In this document: one piece after another, positions 60,948 to 64,000 of the stretch
Layout of the letters: the number at the start of each line of letters is the position of its first letter
Position numbering within the stretch: the stretch's first letter is position 1
NCBI RefSeq assembly: GCF_025165815.1
Contig: NZ_JAFFZE010000004.1
Location: 558,001-622,000, forward strand
DNA: 64,000 bases
Direction of reading: 5' to 3'
From: Actinophytocola gossypii
GTDB lineage: Bacteria > Actinomycetota > Actinomycetes > Mycobacteriales > Pseudonocardiaceae
The notes under the pieces: model-generated
Told to the model about the DNA's origin: nothing
Database searches by the model: none
Seen by the model: the letters and a program-made list of their open reading frames with translations, nothing else
Position numbers and translations under genes: made by a program

Positions 60948-61388
60948 TCACCGCGCACCCCGACCGGCGCCGTTGCCATGGCGGGTGTCGTGGTAGCGGG
61001 CCATCAGTTCCCAGTACGCCAGCAAGAGTCCCATCTGTGCCGCGGCGGCGACCGCGGCCGGGACGGCGCGACGTCGGCGGGCCGCGACCATCGCCCCGAC
61101 CCCGGCCACGGTCGCGGCGGCGTTGACGGCCATCGCGGCGTCCATCGGTCGCTCCTCGATCCACCGTTCCTCGCCGAGCATCGCGCGGGTCGACCAGGCC
61201 CGCTCGTGCGCGGGTTTGCCGAACACCACCGGGTTGACCGCCATCCACGCACCGACGAACGCGGCGTCGCGCCAGCTGCGCCGCCAGACGGGGACCAGCA
61301 TCAGTGGGATGCTGGCCCACCGGGTCCAGGCACTCCACGGGTTGCAGTGCCGCGCGAACACCGCACGTTTGACCTGCCGCCAGTTCAC
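60948..61388 (-). CDS. DUF6653-type small membrane protein
   Basis: A 146-residue protein starting at a GTG (NWRQVKRAVFARHCNPWSAW). It has the conserved block RHCNPWSAWTRWASIPLMLVPVW, then FVGAWMAVNPVVF, RAMLGEERWIEERPMDAA and two hydrophobic segments (NAAATVAGVGAMVAA and AVAAAAQMGLLLAYWELM). The pattern matches the DUF6653 family of actinobacterial membrane proteins. The ribosome binding site is weak. The function is unknown and there is no evident link to arabinan use. Confidence 0.75.
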   Translation of the reverse strand: MNWRQVKRAVFARHCNPWSAWTRWASIPLMLVPVWRRSWRDAAFVGAWMAVNPVVFGKPAHERAWSTRAMLGEERWIEERPMDAAMAVNAAATVAGVGAMVAARRRRAVPAAVAAAAQMGLLLAYWELMARYHDTRHGNGAGRGAR

Positions 61389-61430
61389 CTTTCCCGCTCC
61401 GTTCTGCTCTGCCGCGACCCTTCGCGACCG

Positions 61431-61500
61431 TCGGGCTGACAGGATTCGAACCCGCGACCCCTTGACGCACTCCACTCGGTCGCCTCGGGCGGAAGCCGCT
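61431..61500 (-). other. tRNA-like 3' half (T-arm and acceptor strand)
   Basis: On the minus strand GCGGGTTCGAATCCTGT (T-stem and TTCGAAT loop) is followed by CAGCCCGA, the usual end of an acceptor arm. I cannot fold a matching 5' acceptor, D-arm and anticodon arm in the preceding 90 bases without running into the lacI stop. It is best read as a decayed tRNA or an old integration-site remnant. Confidence 0.4.
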
Positions 61501-61521
61501 CCTTCCCGACCGGCACGTCTG

Positions 61522-62553
61522 TCAGGCCCGCGGCGGGGCCACACTGTCCCGCTGGATCAGGCTCGGGGGGACCGTGCGCTTCGGCTCCTCGACCTCGTCC
61601 GCCGAGACCTGTGCCAGCAGCAGGCCAAGCGTCTCCCGCGCCACGGCGTCGAAGTCGGGACGGATGGTCGTCAGCGGGGGGATGAAGTACGCCGCCTCCG
61701 GGACGTCGTCGAAGCCCACCACGCTCACCTCCCTCGGCACGGACCTGCCCCGTTCGCTCATGGCTCGGAGCAGGCCGAGCGCCAGGTGGTCGTTCGCGGC
61801 GAAGACGGCCGTGACCTCGGGCATCCTCGCCAGCATCTGTCCGGCACGGTAACCGGCGGCCGCGCTCCAGTCCGCCGCCACCAGCGGCGGGACCTCGGCC
61901 CCGGCGGCCTCCAGCGCGTCCTGCCACCCGCGCACCCTGCCCATCGCGTCGAACCAGTCCGGGGGCCCGGACACGTGCCACACCGTCCGGTGGCCGGCCG
62001 CCAGCAGGTGCTTCGTCGCGTCGTAGGCACCGGCGTACTGGTCCACGGTCACCACGGGCATCGCCCGCTCGGGATCACCGTCCACTGTTACCACCGGGAC
62101 GCCCGCTGGCACGTCGGCGAGCGCCTCGTTGGCCGACGCCGTCGGGGCGATCGCCACGATGCCGGCAACCCGCTGGTCGCGGTGGTGCTCCACGGCCTCG
62201 GCGATCGACGTGCGGTCGAGCACCTGCACGCGCTTGAGGCTCACCGCGAAACCCGCCTCGCCCGCCGCCAGCTCGAAGGCCGCCAGCAGCGACGCCGGAC
62301 CGTACAGCGTCGAGTTCGCCGCCACCACGCCGATGAGCTGGGTACGCCCCGTGACCAGGGCCCGCGCCGCCTTGTTCGGTCGGTACCCCAACTCGGCGAT
62401 GGCCGCGCGCACCCTGAGCCTCGTCTGCTCGCGCACGTTCGGGTGCCCGTTCAGCACCCTCGACACGGTCTGGTGGGACACTCCGGCCAACCGCGCGACA
62501 TCGGTCATCGCCGGGTCGCGCGCGACCTTGCTCCCCACCACCGCGTCGTCCAC
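61522..62553 (-). CDS. LacI-family transcriptional regulator (second)
   Basis: A 343-residue regulator with headpiece MTDVARLAGVSHQTVSRVLNG, hinge YRPNKAARALVTGRT, and ligand domain motifs (QLIGVVAANSTLYGPASLL, VVTVDQYAGAYDATKHLLAAGH, VSVVGFDDVPEAAYFIPPLTTI). The GTG start at 62553 lies 51 bases after the GH43 gene on the same strand; an internal ATG at 62508 is possible. The likely targets are the GH43 genes around it, including the TGTTAGCG palindromes near 58000. Confidence 0.94.
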   Translation of the reverse strand: MDDAVVGSKVARDPAMTDVARLAGVSHQTVSRVLNGHPNVREQTRLRVRAAIAELGYRPNKAARALVTGRTQLIGVVAANSTLYGPASLLAAFELAAGEAGFAVSLKRVQVLDRTSIAEAVEHHRDQRVAGIVAIAPTASANEALADVPAGVPVVTVDGDPERAMPVVTVDQYAGAYDATKHLLAAGHRTVWHVSGPPDWFDAMGRVRGWQDALEAAGAEVPPLVAADWSAAAGYRAGQMLARMPEVTAVFAANDHLALGLLRAMSERGRSVPREVSVVGFDDVPEAAYFIPPLTTIRPDFDAVARETLGLLLAQVSADEVEEPKRTVPPSLIQRDSVAPPRA

Positions 62554-62604
62554 CGCCGAACCTCGCTCCGGGTCATGATCGTCCTGTCCACCAGTGTCGC
62601 ACCA

Positions 62605-64000
62605 TCAGCGGATTCTGAACGTCGCACGCTCCCGTTCGGCGCGTCCCCGACCCGGTCGGCGGGCCACCACCAACCGGCCGCTCTCATGCGTCAGGTACAT
62701 GTCACGGTCGGTCACGAGCCGCAGGGACACGGCGTCGCGGTCGGCCAGGCCCGGCTCGCGGACGAAGCTCGTCGACCGGCCGTAGGCGTCGGTGTCCTCG
62801 TACGGGTCGACGCGGAGGACGTCGGCGACCCGGACGTACCGGTCGGGGAAGTTCACCGACGCCAGCGACACCGTGCCGGCCCCGAAGTGCCCCGGGCCGA
62901 ACCGGAACTGCGAGTCGGCCAGCTCCCGGACGTTGCCATCGACCCGCAGCCGGTACTCGAAGTGCCGCACGACGAGGTGCGGCGCGTCCAACGGGGACAG
63001 CCGGCTGATGGGACCGCCCTTGCCGACCGGCACGCCGAAGCTGGGCGTGCCGTCCTCGTTCCACCCCAGCTCCTGCACACGGGTGTGCCGGTTCGGGTCG
63101 AACAGCGGGTCGCCGTCGATGTCGCGGTAGTCGCGGGCGTGGTAGACGAGCACGTCGGTCCGGCCGTCCTCGGCGACGGTGAACGAGTTGTGCCCCGGGC
63201 CGAACTGCCGGGTCTGGTCGTTGGTGACGAAGACCGGGCCGGTCTTGGTCCACGACCGCGCGTCGAGCAGGTTCGCGTTCTCGTCCGCGGTGAGCAGGCC
63301 CATGCAGTACCGCGCGTCGGTGGCGCTCGCGGAGAAGGTGACGAACACCCGGCCGTTCCGGATCAGCACGGCCGGACCCTCGTTGACCCGGAAGCCCTGG
63401 ATCTCCCAGCTCGCGGTCGGCACCGCGATCCGCACCGGCTCGGTCGCGAGCTCGAGCGGGGACGCCATCTCGGCGATGTAGAGGTTGCTGTTGGTGGCGA
63501 TGCCCGGCTCGCTCTGCGCCCACAGGAAGTACCGCTTCCCCCGGTGGGTGAAGGTGGTCGCGTCCAGGGTGAAGGTGTCCCACGCGGTCACCATCCGGCG
63601 CGGCGGCAGCCAGCCGTCCGCGCGCGGGTCGGCGTTCGGGGACTCCAGGACATAGGTGCGGATGCGGAACGGCTCGTCGGCGTCGCCCGCGGCGAAGTAG
63701 ACGTACCACCGGCCGTCGATCCGGTGCAGCTCCGGTGCCCAGATGTAGCCGCCCATCCGCCCGCTGCTCGGACGGCGCCAGATGGTGCGCTCGCGAGCGG
63801 ACGCGAGACCGTCCAGCGTGGACGCGCCGCGCACGACGAGCCGGTCGTACTCCGGCACCGAGCCCGTCAGGTAGTACATCCCGTCGACCGGGCGGGTGAT
63901 GAACGGGTCGGCGCGCTGTTCCACCAACGGGTTGCGGGTGGTCAGGCCCGACCGGTCACGGCGACCCGGCGAGGCGGTGCCGGTGGCGGCGGCGGCCGTG
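62605..64000 (-). CDS. Secreted GH43 arabinofuranosidase with C-terminal AbfB (CBM42) domain, 5' end outside window
   Basis: The frame is open to the window edge. The first visible residues (Ala-rich, then TGTASPGRRDRS) look like the end of a signal peptide. The GH43 domain has NPLVEQRADPFITRPVDGMYY (base Asp), GYIWAPELHRIDGRWYVYFAAG, FTLDATTF (Asp) and FRVNEGPAVLIRNGRVFVTF (acid Glu). The last 130 residues (HLVVRHFEYRLRVDG, FRFGPGHFGAGTVSLASVNF) form an AbfB beta-trefoil that binds arabinofuranose side chains. It likely debranches arabinan or arabinoxylan outside the cell. It is followed by the second lacI. Confidence 0.92.
   Translation of the reverse strand, partial: TAAAATGTASPGRRDRSGLTTRNPLVEQRADPFITRPVDGMYYLTGSVPEYDRLVVRGASTLDGLASARERTIWRRPSSGRMGGYIWAPELHRIDGRWYVYFAAGDADEPFRIRTYVLESPNADPRADGWLPPRRMVTAWDTFTLDATTFTHRGKRYFLWAQSEPGIATNSNLYIAEMASPLELATEPVRIAVPTASWEIQGFRVNEGPAVLIRNGRVFVTFSASATDARYCMGLLTADENANLLDARSWTKTGPVFVTNDQTRQFGPGHNSFTVAEDGRTDVLVYHARDYRDIDGDPLFDPNRHTRVQELGWNEDGTPSFGVPVGKGGPISRLSPLDAPHLVVRHFEYRLRVDGNVRELADSQFRFGPGHFGAGTVSLASVNFPDRYVRVADVLRVDPYEDTDAYGRSTSFVREPGLADRDAVSLRLVTDRDMYLTHESGRLVVARRPGRGRAERERATFRIR

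Noticed and set aside
61431-61530. A full selenocysteine or serine-type long tRNA
   Set aside because: A possible 5' acceptor (CGGGCCTG) lies over the lacI stop and does not pair cleanly, and no anticodon arm fits.
1-64000. CRISPR arrays, rRNA genes, intact insertion sequences or prophage
   Set aside because: No regularly spaced repeats, rRNA motifs, complete transposases with inverted repeats or phage structural genes were seen.

Overview
The window is high-GC DNA with actinomycete codon use (G/C-ending codons, many GTG and a few TTG starts, ATGA/GTGA stop-start overlaps). The mix of a DesK/LiaR-type two-component pair, an AT-less polyketide synthase, LacI-controlled arabinan enzymes and twin-arginine secreted enzymes suggests a soil actinobacterium, perhaps of the Pseudonocardiales; the family-level assignment is inference.

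Region 1 (1-2337): end of an ABC-2 permease followed by a sensor kinase and a LuxR-type response regulator. Region 2 (2859-28570) looks like one biosynthetic gene cluster. It opens with a 22-residue peptide gene behind a perfect ribosome binding site and followed by a hairpin, then an asparagine-synthetase-like enzyme with a PqqD/RRE-like C-terminal domain, an AurF-type diiron N-oxygenase, an MFS exporter and a shortened pyruvate-kinase-like protein. Facing it is a tightly overlapped eight-gene minus-strand operon: APH-like kinase, second pyruvate-kinase-like paralogue, thymidylate-kinase-like protein, O-methyltransferase, nucleotidyltransferase, stand-alone RRE, ArsR-like regulator and GNAT. 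Divergent from that operon run three PKS proteins (KS-ACP-KS / linker-ACP / KS-AT0-DH-like-ACP-TE), a flavin monooxygenase and a discrete malonyl-type acyltransferase. A convergent LysR regulator closes the cluster. The peptide carries a lasso-leader-like YxxPx signature but has no core. My leading hypothesis is that it is a carrier or scaffold for a peptide-templated small molecule joined to a polyketide. I know of no described pathway with this combination.

Region 3 (28571-30792) is decayed: an S8 protease pseudogene with two single-base indels, a metallo-beta-lactamase-fold fragment and a small secreted ORF. Region 4 (30953-36463) holds a MacAB-like export operon with a Cys-repeat lipoprotein, divergent from an OmpR/histidine kinase pair. 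Region 5 (36957-42612) has gene remnants, two VOC proteins around an ECF sigma factor with a SnoaL-like tail, an alpha/beta hydrolase, a graveyard of two different transposases plus a serine-protease tail, and a Tat-exported phospholipase C.

Region 6 (43009-51441) is an eight-gene catabolic operon of unknown substrate: ribose-type ABC transporter, creatininase-family hydrolase, GntR regulator, FGGY kinase and phosphotriesterase-like hydrolase, almost every gene overlapping the next. Region 7 (52012-64000) is an arabinan-utilisation locus: intracellular GH51 arabinofuranosidase, oligosaccharide ABC importer without its own ATPase, two LacI regulators and three secreted GH43 enzymes with CBM13 or CBM42 modules. 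It has clear LacI-type palindromes in its promoters. A homopolymeric C/G tract at 60757-60860 interrupts the locus and may be an assembly artefact.
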